Shown piece by piece: positions 11,746 to 24,056 of a DNA stretch of 64,000 nt; positions within the stretch are counted from its first letter, which is position 1; the number at the start of each line of letters is the position of its first letter. The DNA comes from Tupaia tana. Its lineage: Eukaryota; Chordata; Mammalia; Scandentia; Tupaiidae. The stretch covers positions 194,605,449 through 194,669,448 of the forward strand of contig JAKSZU010000006.1 in NCBI GenBank assembly GCA_026018925.1, in the 5' to 3' direction. The translations under genes and the position numbers were made by a program. The notes beneath the pieces are model-generated. The model ran no database searches and had not been told where the DNA came from. It saw only the letters and a program-made list of their open reading frames with translations.

Positions 11746-14700
11746 TCAAAAAGAAATAAGTAATCTTATAATTAATTGCAAAAAAATCAGGTGTGGACTC
11801 AGAATAGGGCAAGGTGCCCACAAAGAAGAGGCATAATAAGATCTAGAGCATTTTATTACCCTTCAAAAGCTGACAAAACTGAAGAATTCACGTCGCTATA
11901 AAAAGTAATATCACTGCAACTTCTCCTCCTTTTCCCCCTCCTCTGTAGAGTGGGTGAGTTTAGTGACAGACTGTTTTGGAAGGAGCTTGAAATATCAGTT
12001 TGAAAAATGCTTGGCAACCACTTTAGGATGATTATCTGACTTAAGGAGAAAGGGAGAATACTGAGGTATTCCTCTTACCCAAATTTAGAAATGCCATGGA
12101 GGCACAATGAATCATCTTTCAAAGTCTTTAAAAACATTTTTCACATACTAAGTATTGCCTATTTCCTACCATTGCTGGCATTCTGAACCTCAGCATAACC
12201 CACTAAACCCCAAGGAGGCTCTCCAGTGCTGGCAGTAACCGGATCTGCATCAGGTTTAATTCTTCAATCATACATTGATGGACATTGTGTTTGGCTCTCC
12301 AAGCTCTATTTTACCCCATCGCTTAGTCTAAATCAATCACGGCAACCTTATCCTCCCTTGTCAGACGTGAGCTTGGTGTGGGCTAATACAACACAAGAAG
12401 AGATTTTGGAAAATGAACCCAGACTTTCTCTCCTGCTGGATTTCGAACGAAGAGGCATGTTGCTCTGATTGCTACTGGCAGCCATTTTAGGACAGGGCAG
12501 CCAGCTTCTCTGGAGCTTTGATTGGCAACAAGGAGAGATGGGAGGAAGTGAGTCCCTGAGGACATGGAGGAGCTGCACTACCTCTGCACTTCCTCCTCTG
12601 CATTATACTGAATTTTCTTTTCCTTAAATTAGTTACTGTGCGTTTCTGTTATTTGCAACCCAAAATGCTTTAACAAACTCATTTCCCCACATTGCCGTGT
12701 AAGCAGTTATGTATGTATGTCAAAATGAAGTTGCTAGCAGGCCTTTGAGAGCAGCAGCCATTTCTCATCCACTTTTTAAATTTTTTTCAAAACATAGTAC
12801 CTTGCATATAGTCACAATTTCACTATTTGTTGATAAATAACAATGTTAAAGGTTATACCCTGACAGCTTTTGACTCCATTTATCAGCAGTGATGCCTCTG
12901 TTAAAAAATTGAGTCTGCTATTTTGAACTCTAAGCCTAAAAGCCAGTGCTTGGTAGAAGTGAATAAAATCATGATCTTTTACAATCTTTTGGATGTTGTT
13001 CATTCAATCGTTGGATATAAAAAAAATCTTATTACAAATGATACCATTGAATTATATTTTCTTAACATGCAACAAGTACACTCCCCCTAGCTTTCCCTCT
13101 ATCAGGACTAATTTCAGGCAGTCTGTTTATAGAGTGAATATGAATTTTATTGGTGACAAATGCACTCCTGCATTAACAAATTAAGTGCGCTCTCGAAGGA
13201 GAAAATAAAACAAATTCAGACAAAATTGGGTTGTCTGTTCTTGAAGGCTAAAAAAGAACTTCTTTCCTCAGGGGACATTCGGTATTTTTGTAATCACATA
13301 GGAAGGAAAGCATGTGGCTCTTGGGTATAACATTAAAATAAATTAATTTTGCTGCCTTATTCATAATGGTTAATGGCAAGCTGGGAGTGTTTATTTCTAG
13401 ACTCCTTTTGCTCATAAAACCAGGTTTTCCTGTGACCTCCATCTCACTGAAGATGAATAGCTGTGTCAACCTATTGGAAATGAAGAATGTGGGTTCTGTT
13501 CCTCTATTTTTGGCTTATTAATAATAGTTGAATGGTCATGGGGGTCTAAGAGGGTCCCAATGCCTCAGAATCTTGACTTCACATCACTACAATATCATCC
13601 TCTGCTTTTATTTTATCTGCTTCTTGGAGTGTAAAATATCTTCTGCTCTTGGGAAATATGCTGCCTGTGATCAGACTGACGACAGCTGTTATCATTTCCC
13701 TCTGCTGGGTCCAACTTGTGGTCACCCCCCACATCCCCTCCCACTTTCTTCTAACACACACCAGCTTTCCCTCATCTCTTGTCTCATGCTCAGCCTCTGT
13801 CTGTGTATCCATTCTCCTGAAATCCTAGAAAATTTACTGTCTTGTATATTGCTTTAGTGTTCTCCAAACTGGGTGTGGGGAGGCTCCAACTCATTGCAGA
13901 TATAGTTTAACATATATACTAGCTTCCAGTTAGATGGGGTGACTTTGGATTCCCATTATTTTTCACTACTGGGTCTTAAAATGTTAAATGCTTGACTTTT
14001 ATGATGTTCAGAGTATTAGAGCTGTAAATGATCTCTGCAATGAATGTAGAAGTCACTGAGCTATTTAAAAAAATACTGTCCTTTCCAGAATTTTACCAGC
14101 TGGAAATCTTATTTTATAGAGAAATACTGTAGTCATTGATGAAAACTGTAACTTTTTTCCTTGCAAAAGAAAGAAGACCTTGTAAACAAATAGCTGTCAT
14201 GGGACCATGAGTAGATTTGCACGAGTCTAAAAATATTTTGGGGGCTCATAGATGTGGCTATTACTTTTGTGCTCCCTTTGCTTTTCTTTTTCCAAATTTA
14301 CTAACAGTAAGGGCATTGAGCTGAGAAGCAATATGCACTGTTTAAGCCTATTTTGTAAATACCCATGTCTAATAGCCTGGTATTAGGTTGATTGCAGAAT
14401 AATGTTTGTTTGTTTGTTTTTTGTATTTTAATTTATTGAACTGAATTGGTTTTGTCTGAAGGAAGAGTTGAGCTTGGGCCAAACCAGCATAATCACATTT
14501 ACAGAAGAGATTGGGGATAAAATGCTGAACTGGGCTTCCTTTTGGAATCGAATCTCCTTAACATTTCTTCAGTTAGAAAACAGCTAAGCTGCAGCTCAAA
14601 CCATGGATTCTTTTACCTTCTTTGACTATGGGGCAGAGTTAAGTGGTCAAATGTGGAAGATAAGTCTCATAGGGAAAAGACTTATCTGTAGAGCTATTTA

Positions 14701-17217
14701 AACAAGGGTAAGTGGGTATGTTATCTAACTTCAAAGAATTATTTATAGTACAAGGAGAAACTATTCTTTACTAAAAAGGCTAAGATGTTTCTTGAAACTA
14801 TTTTTTCTGACCTTCATATTAAATTTTAAATCAAGATTAAGAAGAGAGGCAGTTGTCTTTTAATTGCATTATTTTTGTCCTCTAACCTGTTTCTGTTAGT
14901 TTAAAACATGATTAACCATTTGACATGACTACTCAGATGATAGACTGTTTGTATTAAACACATATTACAATTTATTTTCCCATATATAATTAGGAATAAT
15001 CATCGCTGCCAGAATGTAAAATGACATGTCAATGATAAGTAGAGGTAATAGCTGCTGCATGCAAGAAAAGGCGTACAAAAATACCTGAAGCTTATAATTA
15101 CATCTCTTTCCCCACCCCTTATATTTGTGTCATGATGCATCTTAGGTAGCATAGACCTTAGGTAGTCATTAAAGTCACATGAATATTCTACTGTGATTTA
15201 CTGAAAATATGTAGAGATCTCTTGGACATATAATTTTCAAATATTGAAAAGTGACAATAATCCAGATGATTTGGAATGCATTTTACTAAAAGATTTCTTT
15301 TCAGGAATCTTGAATTATGCATTATCTTTAGAATTTGATGCATTTAATAGGATACTCATTCTGTGCTAAATACAGCACTAGCAACTTTGGAGAATACACA
15401 AAACAAAGACTCATATCTTCCCTTCAAGAATTTACCACAACCTCTCATGGTAAAAAGAAGACAATACAGAGGACACAGGAACAAAAAATATTATACCCAT
15501 TTAATTGTTTTTTCTAAATTGGATAATCTAAAGAGGGTAAGTATAGAAATGTGCAGAGAGATCAGGAGGACATGTAGAAAACATAAGCTTGACCTGACTT
15601 TGGAAGGTTAAGAAGATTTATATAGGTAAAGATAAAGTGAGGTGTCAGAGACATTTCATTTTGTGAGTGTTTTGTGAGTTGGTCTTAATTAGACCCTCTT
15701 TCTAATTTCTGAGTTATATTACATTTTCATTTAGCTACCATTGCCTAATATTTACATATAGCTGCATTTTGCATTTGAGATTCTAGAGACATAAGAAGCA
15801 TGGTCTTCAATCTAATCTAGTTGAACAACACAATATGGATTCATCAAACTACTACTGATTCAATTTTGGGCATATTTAGCAAATACATTTGTCAGAGTTT
15901 TGTTTTTATTTGACTTGTCAGTGAAACTTAAACATAAAACAACATTTAACCAAGTGGTTTAAAAGAGACTTTGTAAAACCATAGATTCTGTAGGTTGTAT
16001 CTTAATTGATGTAAAAAACAGAGTTTTTGCAAAGATTCACAAACATTACCATTTATATCTGGTACTCGACATTGTTTTGTTCTTGTTGGCTGGTGATACG
16101 TTTTTATCTGCAAAACAAAAATTGAGCATGGTAAGCCAATGACATTATGGGACTTATTTTTGCCAAATATCTTGATCTAGTCTTGCCTAATACTATAGCT
16201 AAAGGCTACAATTAATTTTAGTGACTTAAAAATGCTTTATGACTTTGATTTGTGCTGACTTATACAAGGATAATCTATTCCCCAAAGAGGTGTTGTGATT
16301 AGAAACTAGTGACCCTGATTTTATCTTCAAGCTGTCTGTGGTCCTTGAGGCCTTTTAGGGACTCTTCTTTATGAGAAAAATCGAAAAGTTGCCTCCACAG
16401 TCCCTGCTGATCAGATATCAGAGTGACAAGACCTAAAAAAGGGCAGAACCCACAGTTTGGATTGCACTAAATTATTTCTGTGAGCATAGCAGCTAGGGGC
16501 AGATGCTCTTTTCCGACCTAGAAAAGCTATTAATATAATCAAGGTGATTTTGTGCTTTGGCAAGGCAAGAAGACAATTTGAGAGAAGTATTCAGAAAATA
16601 TAAACTTGATGAGAGGCTCATAATAGCATCTCTTTGTGCATTGGCCCAAGTGTTCTCATTGGTTCCCATGACTTCATAACCACAACTTATGTTGTCCAGA
16701 TGTAGCATGAGACTCAAATAAGAAAGATGTGGTTTTTATTGTAGGCTCCTGTGTAATCACACCATTTAGATCTATTGGAGTGGTGTGGTATCATCACTCA
16801 ACACATAAATACTCTTACACAAAATAATATTGAGCAAATTAATAACATTATTGACTCAAGTCAACAAGTAACGTAATTCTTACTGTCCAGATACTATGTA
16901 TTATGAGCAATATGTGGATGATAAAACCTTAACCTCAAAAACTTTTAAAATCTCAGAGGAGATATTAGGACGAATATGGCCAATGCTAACTAAAGAGAGA
17001 GAGAGAGAGAGACCAATGTGATCTGAAGCTGTGATGAGGTACTTCAAAAAGGCAGAACTATAGAAGAGAGATGTGAGGGTGATGGCAGTGGAAAGAAATG
17101 ACTTCCAACTTTTGAACATCAGAAAAGGCCTCACAAAGGAGGTAGAATCAGAAATGATAACAAAAGAGCAAGGAAAGCAAATGGTGTGATTTTATTTTTT
17201 TGCCATCAACCTTTAAT
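11746..17217. other. Long repeat-poor stretch, no exon recognised
   Basis: About 5.5 kb with no copy of the lineage SINE and no L1 or LTR that I recognise. The longest open frames are about 110 codons and have no recognisable protein features. It may be unique sequence; regulatory content cannot be judged from one sequence. Confidence 0.5.
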
Positions 17218-17360
17218 TTCATTTCCTTTTCTTTCTTCTTCCTTTTTCTTTTTTTTCTCTTTCTTTTTTTCTTTCTTGTTTCTTTTTCTTCATTTTCTTC
17301 TTTCTTTTCTTCTTTTTCTCTTTTTATTTATTCTTTCTTTTCTTTTTTCTTTTTCTTTGG
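17218..17360. repeat. Pyrimidine tract (T/C-rich)
   Basis: Roughly 140 bases made almost only of T and C on the plus strand, with scattered single purines. Open frames across it are low-complexity Phe/Ser/Leu and not genes. Confidence 0.95.
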
Positions 17361-18299
17361 TTTTGTCTGCAGAAATTCCATTCCTAGGAATGGTTTCATT
17401 TAAAAAAAAAATTCCTAGGGGCCTATACATTAACAATTGTGTCATGTGGTAGTACCATCCAATATTTCTGCAGATCATGAAGTACAAAAACAAGATAAAG
17501 ATTTTAATGCCATGAATATTTGACTATACTTGACGCCAATCATACTTTGAGAGGTGAAGGGATATGTGTGTATACTGCTTGCCTGGCTAATTACAAAGAA
17601 GCTTACATTAGAATTACAACTTTTTATATTAGTTTTTATATCATCATTGAATCTTTTTATGATGGAGTTGTTGTTACTGGTGATTTTCTTTCTATATAAG
17701 GATAATACTACAAAACTTGTAGAGATCTTAGAACTCACTTCATACAGGCCTCTCTCTGATGTTGTCATTGTCTAAACTGAAGTTCAGAAAGAATGTCTCA
17801 ACCTTTGGTGGAGGAACTCAGATGTTCATTCAATTTTCTAGAACTTAAGTTTCCTAAAACTCATTCCAGTAGACATAAAATAAGATACTTCCTTCACATT
17901 GTTTAGCTTAAATACTTGTCTCTCAGCTACCAAAATGTATTGCATCTGTAGTGATTTAATGACTTGTTGTCTTGATATGTTCTTTCTTTGTAAGACCACA
18001 GTGAACCAACAAATACATATCTGAGAGAGGAGTGATAATGACATCGTGATATTCATCTTTACTACCTGTTAATGGGTTTAGATATATATAAAATTGCTTT
18101 CCATAATGAAGATAAGCTTAAAGACATTCAAAAAAGTTCTAGAAAAGCCTAGCATTGATATAAAGAATGAGCCTTCAAATATCTAAGAAATCTTTTATTT
18201 ATTTATTTTTTAGTATTTTACCAGGGGGTATATTTTATTATCTATGTTAAACTCTATCCTATGCATTTCTTAGTCAGCTTCTTTTCTTTTTTCTTTTTA
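17361..18299. other. No recognised feature
   Basis: AT-rich sequence without a recognised repeat or exon. Confidence 0.45.
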
Positions 18300-18540
18300 A
18301 ATTTTTATTTGTATTTTTTTATATTCAATCACTGTGTATTATTACAACACACCAAATAAAATTTCCCATCCTGAATATACTGTATATTGGTTTAATCAAA
18401 GATATTATCATTAAGAGATGATTTTCCTTTTTTTGTGTGTCCCTTAAATGTTTGTGTCTTTCTTTTTCTCCTTGATTCCCTCCCTCTCACTCTTTCCCAT
18501 TTTGCACCCTGCTCCCATCTAAGAAGTCTTTCTATTGGAA
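18300..18540 (-). mobile_element. L1 3' end, lineage family, minus strand
   Basis: T-rich start, ATTCAATCACTGTGTATTAT, CATCCTGAATATACTGTATA, AAGATATTATCATTAAGAG, then CCTTGATTCCCTCCCTCTC. Same motif order as the other 3' ends in the window. About 240 bp, 5' truncated. Confidence 0.75.
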
Positions 18541-18989
18541 GATATACACACTGAACCTTATCAGTACTTATTTCAGTTATTCAGTCTAATGTTTAGCACA
18601 ATGATACAAACTTAATAGAATAAATTATAGAAGCAATCTCATTTTACAATTTTACTATGTGTTTAAGGAGTACTTATTCTCATTTAGTATCTTATCTCCA
18701 TTTGAGGTCACATGTGAAATTTGTCTCACATTGCACTTTGACTCATACCATGTGTCAATAAGTTCACTCGAACTCTGAGACGGTCAGAAAAAATTATTAC
18801 AGATAACATTATAGGTTACTGAGTTTAGACCTATTAAATTTTGAAGGTTGTTTTATGATATATTATGCAGACTTTAAAGAGAAAGTAGCAGGTCACTTTC
18901 CTATAAAAACAAGTGATACCTCCTTTTATAATTTTTTTTTTTTTAAATTGCAACGATCTTATTCTCATTAAAAAACCTCACAAGTAACA
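18541..18989. other. No clear feature; partial direct repeat
   Basis: The string TAACATTATAGG-TACTGAGTTTA at about 18804 resembles TAACATTATAGGGCACTGAGTTTA at about 18985, suggesting a local duplication or two pieces of one unrecognised repeat. Confidence 0.4.
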
Positions 18990-19400
18990 TTATAGGGCAC
19001 TGAGTTTATCAAGGGAAGGCATTGGGGTAACCTTTACACATTGTAGAGACACATTGATTGATGACAACTTTACCCTTTGACCCCACTAATTGATATCTTG
19101 GCAGTTGATCACTAGTAAGTAATCTAATGAAAAAGACATACATACATGCAAAGTTAGTTATTGCATCATTTTCTGTAACCATGCATAATTAGAAAAAATA
19201 AAATTCAGTACAATGGAATTAATTTAGGAACTTATAGCCCATCCTCTTAGCCACATAGTATAGAAGAACTAAGAGTAAGTCTAAAATTTTTTTTCCAATT
19301 ATTTGCTTTTATAAAATTTCAACAATATAGTATGACAAAATGAGAAAATAATATCTGTAAAATATGTACATCTCTTGTGAATAATGGTATTCTCATGTCT
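18990..19400 (+). mobile_element. L1 3'UTR-like fragment, plus strand
   Basis: TTACCCTTTGACCCCACTAATT, then ACATACATGCAAAGTTAGTTATTGC, ATCATTTTCTGTAA and CAGTACAATGGAATTAATTTAGG follow the sense order of an old L1M 3' region. It is the only L1 piece I see on the plus strand. Confidence 0.6.
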
Positions 19401-19815
19401 GCTATTTCATCCTTTGTCAAACTCTAAATGCATACCCTATATTATTTTGACTTTCAAATAAAAACAAGCAAATAAATGTATTGTTTAATTTCAAAATTAA
19501 ACAAAATGAATTTAAACTGTTTGAAGAAATGGCTAATTAACACTACTAAAATAATAGTAGCATATAAATTTGTAAAACATATCATAAACTTAGATTATAG
19601 CATTTACATAATGTTGCAAAATAGTGCCTTTAACAAACTAACTGATTCATTGCTCATTTTAAAAAATCACTGATTATATGTGAAGTCCCTTCAGCCACTG
19701 AAACAGTGGCATTCATTGATAGGCAGGCATAGCTGAAAAAGTATCCTTATTTGGCTTCATTTTTTTTTTTTTAATCCTACAGCAGATACACATACTCTAA
19801 ATGCTAATGTATCTT
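19401..19815. other. No recognised feature
   Basis: AT-rich sequence with A- and T-runs; no repeat or exon recognised. Confidence 0.45.
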
Positions 19816-20090
19816 AATTTTTTTTTTTTTTTTTTTTTTCTTTTTTGCCAGAGGACATGTGTGTTCCCCTGTCAGATAGAGAGGGAAAAAGAGAGAAAGT
19901 GAGAAAGAACTCCCTCCTGGGAATGGCCATGCTGCAAAGCCTTTTCCATCTCTCCCTCCATTTTGAATTTTGTGCATGTACATACACATGCCTGGAGTGC
20001 TCTTGAGCTGCCAGATCTGAGACAGAAGTGCGCAGTTGGCCATGTGAGATCCAGCTGCCCCATCTACCCTGGCACTAGCTGGCCTGCCAA
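19816..20090 (-). mobile_element. tRNA-derived SINE, type C
   Basis: Minus-strand copy: long poly(T), TTTTTTGCCAGAGGACATGTG, GAGAGAAAGTGAGAAAGAAC, GGAATGGCCATGCTGC, GTGCATGTACATACACATGCC, GAGCTGCCAGATCTGAGAC and an end at CACTAGCTGGCC. Boundaries approximate. Confidence 0.8.
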
Positions 20091-21110
20091 TGTACTTTTA
20101 TGAGGCACTTGGGAGAGAAGATTTCATTGAAATTTTAAAACTTGACTTGGCCAAGCCAAAGCAAAGGCTGATGAATGAAAGTGTTGCGTTTACACCATGA
20201 TGCAATGATGAGGGAAGAATTGCGATGCTTCTGGGGTGGCTGTCCTTCCCACGTGGAGAAGAGTTTTGAACTCTTGTTCAACTTAATTGAGGAACTCAGG
20301 GAGGCTTTTCAAAGAAGAGCCTCAGAGTGAATTCTGTAGAGTCCTGCCTCTTGTCTGGAACTCTGGATATTCCCATACCTGTGTCTGTGCAGGGCTCCAT
20401 TTTTAGATGGAGATGGTGACATGGTGCTTCACACAGAAGTTACCACCATCCTCTGTCTCTTAAATCTACCTCATTGCACGAATCTAGAAAATCTGCCTCT
20501 GAGGGGATATGAAATGTAACTGAGAAGTGTGAGATGTCTGTCTGTCAGGGGGCAACAACATGTTGAGAGAGCCCTTCACCTCAATAGTAGAGACCCAGAC
20601 CAGAGAGTTCAGAGGATCAGCAGTGCTGAGGGGGGAAACAGCAAGACAGCAGAGCTCCTAAGCAGGGTGTTATAGACACTGGATCCTGGAGACAGAGCCC
20701 CATTACCATCTGGGAACACCCATCCTGAATATAATGGAAACAGACTAAAATCTGATGGGACGATGAGCTGTGAACCAGTCCAGAGAAGTACTCACAGCTC
20801 AGAAGCTAGGATAATACCAAAGCCTTTGGAATTTAGATTTCACCTAGAAGAAAGGAGAACAAAGGATGGGGAAGTACCAGGTGGAGAAGAGCAAATGTCA
20901 AGAGCAAGCTTGAAAATAGAAGAAATCCTTGCCTACTAACAGACATGGGGGCTTGAAGCCCAGGTTCCTTTTAACTATAAAGAAATCAAGAACTTTCTAT
21001 TTCTGCACACCTTTTTGAATCCTGACCCTGAGAACTTGAAAAAAAACCATGCATACCCCAAATTCTAATGGGATGGAGAAATAGAAATCAAGAAACTTCT
21101 ATTTTTGTGC
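20091..21110. other. Unrecognised, moderately GC-rich stretch
   Basis: No known repeat recognised. A piece at about 21015-21090 (GAATCCTGACCCTGAGAA, ACCCCAAATTCTAATGGGATGG) closely matches the middle of the type C SINE at 22590, so a partial SINE is probably present. No exon recognised. Confidence 0.45.
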
Positions 21111-21137
21111 ATCAAGAAATAAAAACCTATTCAAACT

Positions 21138-21167
21138 GTGGTGTGTGTGTGTGTGTGTGTGTGTGTT
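21138..21167. repeat. (TG)n microsatellite
   Basis: About fourteen TG units, directly after a partial type C SINE middle. Confidence 0.95.
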
Positions 21168-21764
21168 TTACAAATATAAATCTCAGAGGAAACAATTTTG
21201 GTAGTAATTCTCTGCTCTCAGGAAACACACTGAGGACTAAATTACTGTGGTCAAAGATGGACAGCCAGTGGAAAGGTTGCAGAGGGAACAGATATGGAGG
21301 CTAGGAGAAAGAGAGAGTTCAGCAGGATGAATAAGATGTGACCAGTAATCTCAAATTTCGTTTTTACCCCGACAAAGGTGTAGTTATGGAAACCAGGGAA
21401 TTGCTGGCAATTTGTCTAATCTAGGAAAAATCAAGTTTAGTTTAGTGTGGAGGAGCAATTATCCTGTCTAGATAGCTTTAGGGCCAAGGTTTAGGAATTC
21501 TGGAGATGAAAGAAAATGACATGCCATGGTTTTTGAAACACGTTGCCTTATGGGTTATTTTTATGTTTTATATTTCCTACAAAATCTAGGAATGCAATTG
21601 GTTGGCCCCTGGGCATATGGAAGGAAATGTTTGACACTGAGTAAGAGTGAAAAACATGGTTGCAATTGTGCTCTGCCGATGGATGGAGACAGGGCTGCCA
21701 AGGAAAGGGTGGCAAGGCAGGAGGGAGAAGTTTATGTACAGCAGGGTGTTACGGAAACCATGGA
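21168..21764. other. No recognised feature
   Basis: No repeat or exon recognised. Confidence 0.45.
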
Positions 21765-21890
21765 AAATTTGGAGTCAAACGCATCTGGGTTTAATCCAGA
21801 ACTTCTGTCTACTGACTGTGCGTGACCTTGGGTTAGTCAGCTTTCTCATATACTTGATGGGAATAATCATGCTTAGGATGCTGAGCTTTT
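21765..21890 (+). mobile_element. MIR fragment
   Basis: GGAGTCAAACGCATCTGGGTTTAATCC, GCGTGACCTTGGGTTAGTCA and GGGAATAATCATGCTTAGG follow the MIR core. The 3' part is interrupted by the next SINE. Confidence 0.78.
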
Positions 21891-21904
21891 TTGACACCTT
21901 CTTT

Positions 21905-21936
21905 ATTTTTTATTGCTGGAGGGCACATATGAACCT

Positions 21937-22002
<66 letters not shown>

Positions 22003-22196
22003 TCTCCTAATGGGGCATGATCATGCTACAGTTCTTTTTCCTACATTTATTCATTCCATCAGGATTTCAGGCATGCACATATGCATGCCTGGTGTTTCTC
22101 CAACTACCAAGGCTGAGAATCAAACCACATTTAGTTACATCGAATCTGACATCCAATGCAGAGTTCTTAACCACTGTACTGCAGGGTGGTCCTCTA
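21905..22196 (-). mobile_element. tRNA-derived SINE, type C with expanded (GA)n
   Basis: Minus-strand type C: TATTGCTGGAGGGCACATATG, an expanded GA tract at 21939-21998, GGGGCATGATCATGCTAC, CAGGCATGCACATATGCATGCC, then GTTCTTAACCACTG. The CT-rich part of the SINE has become a microsatellite of about 30 units. Confidence 0.8.
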
Positions 22197-22294
22197 TCTG
22201 TTTTTGTTTCTTGTGTTTCACCTATTGTATTAGTTTTCTGTGACTGCTGTAACAAATTACTATATATTTAGTGGCTTAAAAAAATATATGGAAG

Positions 22295-22561
22295 GGGCTA
22301 GATGGCGATGTGATGGCCCCTCACATGGCTGATGCATGGTTTGAGTCCCAGACTCAACGGTTTGAAAAACGTGCCAGGCATGTGCATGTGCATGTGCATG
22401 CCCAAAATCTTCAAAGGAGAGGAAAATAGAGAAAAAGGAATTTCAGTGTGACCATCCCCCATGGGGAGGGCTTTCTCACTTCTCTCTCTCTCTCTGTCTC
22501 TCTCCAGTGAATACATGGGCCCTATGGCAAACAAACAAACAAACGAACAAACAAATAAGAC
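22295..22561 (+). mobile_element. tRNA-derived SINE, type A/C intermediate
   Basis: GGGGCTAGATGGCGATGTGATGG start, TGGTTTGAGTCCCAGAC B box, CATGTGCATGTGCATGTGC repeats, TGACCATCCCCCATGGGG and CCCTATGGCAAACAAACAAAC end. Inserted into the LTR. Confidence 0.85.
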
Positions 22562-22584
22562 AACCCCTTGGTAAGCTCTGTGCA

Positions 22585-22821
22585 GAGGAAACCAGATTCC
22601 ATATGGCTAAGTATGATTTGAATCCTGACCCTGAGAAATTGAAAAAATATGCATACCCAAAATTCTAATGGGATGGAAAATAAAGGAAAAATAATTGTGG
22701 CGTGACCATGCCCTACTTAAGGGTGTGATGGTTATTTCTCTCTCTCTCTCTCTTCCTCCTTCTTTCTCTCTCTCTCTGGCAGGCACATGTGCTCTCTGAC
22801 AAAGATATAAAAATAAAAATA
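22585..22821 (+). mobile_element. tRNA-derived SINE, type C
   Basis: ATATGGCTAAGTATGATTTGAATCC head, GAGAAATTGAAAAAATATGC, TTCTAATGGGATGG, GTGGCGTGACCATGCCC, CT-rich stretch, and GCACATGTGCTCTCTGAC end. Inserted beside the preceding SINE within the LTR. Confidence 0.75.
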
Positions 22822-23144
22822 AATCTGTTCTCTCACAGTCCTGGAGGTCAGAAATCTGAAATTGATGCATAAGCTTGTTTTAGTACTTCTCTCTCTGGTA
22901 GCTGTGGGTGTTCTTTGGCCTGTGGCTGCTTCTTCTTCTATTCTGTCTTTGTGTTGCCTTTTCCTCTGAGTGTTGTCCACTATTTTCACTTTGCTTCTCA
23001 CTTATAAGGGTCTATGTCATTGTATTTAAGGCCAACCCAGACAACTCAGGATAAAGTTTTCTCTCCAGATCCTTAATTTAGTCACATATATATAGGCATT
23101 TTTTTTTTCTACCTACTACACTTGCCTAAATTATGTAAGAAATG

Positions 23145-23411
23145 AAAAAAAATTGTCACAGGATGCATGCACTTGCTAGAGAGAAAGAGAGAGAGACAGG
23201 AAGAAAAGAAAGGGGAAAGAGGGAAATTACCCTGTATAAGGCACGGTCATGCCACAATCTCTTCTCCTCCCCTTCTCCCTACTGGCAATATTTTTGGCAT
23301 GCATTCATATGTGCCCAGCATAATTTTCAAGCTCTCAAGTCTAGGATTTGAACTATGTAGTCAGCCACTTGGAATCCAGCCACCTTAACCACCATGCCAC
23401 TGGCTGGCTCA
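23145..23411 (-). mobile_element. tRNA-derived SINE, type C
   Basis: CATGCACTTGCTAGAGAGAAAG, GGCACGGTCATGCCACAATC, TTTTTGGCATGCATTC, TTCAAGCTCTCAAGTC and CACCATGCCACTGGCTGGCTC. Minus-strand copy with the type C end. Confidence 0.8.
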
Positions 23412-23582
23412 GAAATTCTTATAAAAATAAAGTCTAACGAGTAATATTTTAGAAACAATTTTAAATTTCCTTTAAAGTGAACTTAAGAAAGAGTGTATAG
23501 GAACAGAGGACTTATCTTCCAGAATTATGGAAAGGAAAACCTGAAGTGAGCATCTAATAAACCATCATATAAAAAATAAAGA

Positions 23583-23762
23583 GGAGCCAGCAGGTGGTGT
23601 GGCAGTTAAGGTGCTGGACTCCCACATGGCCGACTGTGGTTGAGTCCCAGACCTTGTGGCTTGCTTACTCATTCTCTTTTTCTCTCTGGTGAGCATATGT
23701 GCCCTATAGAAAAATAAAAAAAATAGAAATAATAAATTAAATAAATAATTCTTTAAAAAAAA
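23583..23762 (+). mobile_element. tRNA-derived SINE, type B (short)
   Basis: GAGGAGCCAGCAGGTGGTGTGG, GACCGACTGTGG-type B box, TTGTGGCTTGCTTACTC, TGGTGAGCATATGTGCCC and the characteristic tail TTAAATAAATAATTCTTT. Confidence 0.88.
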
Positions 23763-24056
23763 TTGAGATTTTAAACAACGATGACAAAAATGTAGTATCA
23801 GTTACTTTGCAAGTTCTTTTAACAGTTAACTCTAAAGTAAATCTCCAGAAATCATATCTTATTTGGTCACTGATTTTGTCTATAAAATTGGAGTTATACA
23901 TCTATGTAAAAATCTTCACTGTGATCTGAGCTGAAACTTTCACAGAGTCATGCCAATTTTCACTGAATTAATCTGTTTACAGGCCTGCATTCTAAATGTA
24001 ACAGAGCTTTCCTACCTGTAACTTTCTGGAATTTTCCCTGACTTATGGGAATACCT
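23763..24056. other. No recognised feature
   Basis: AT-rich sequence between two SINEs. Confidence 0.4.

Larger units (their letters stand above)
22222..23090 (-). mobile_element. MLT1-like LTR, minus strand, split by two SINEs
   Basis: Left part 22222-22290 (ATTAGTTTTCTGTGACTGCTG, TAACAAATTAC, TTTAGTGGCTTAA) and right part 22822-23090 (CTCTCACAGTCCTGGAGGTC, AGAAATCTGAAATTG, TTATAAGGGTC) are consecutive pieces of the antisense of a MaLR-type LTR. Two SINEs at 22295 and 22590 lie between them. Solo LTR without internal viral sequence. Confidence 0.75.

Noticed and set aside
12226-12578. Open frames on both strands near 12.2-12.6 kb
   Set aside because: Overlapping on both strands, compositionally ordinary, with no recognisable domain.
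17186-17452. 88-codon Phe/Ser/Leu-rich frame
   Set aside because: It is the translated pyrimidine tract, low complexity.
21647-22243. 198-codon plus-strand frame, longest in the window
   Set aside because: It runs through a MIR fragment and a SINE with (GA)n, giving a run of Arg-Glu; no conserved protein.
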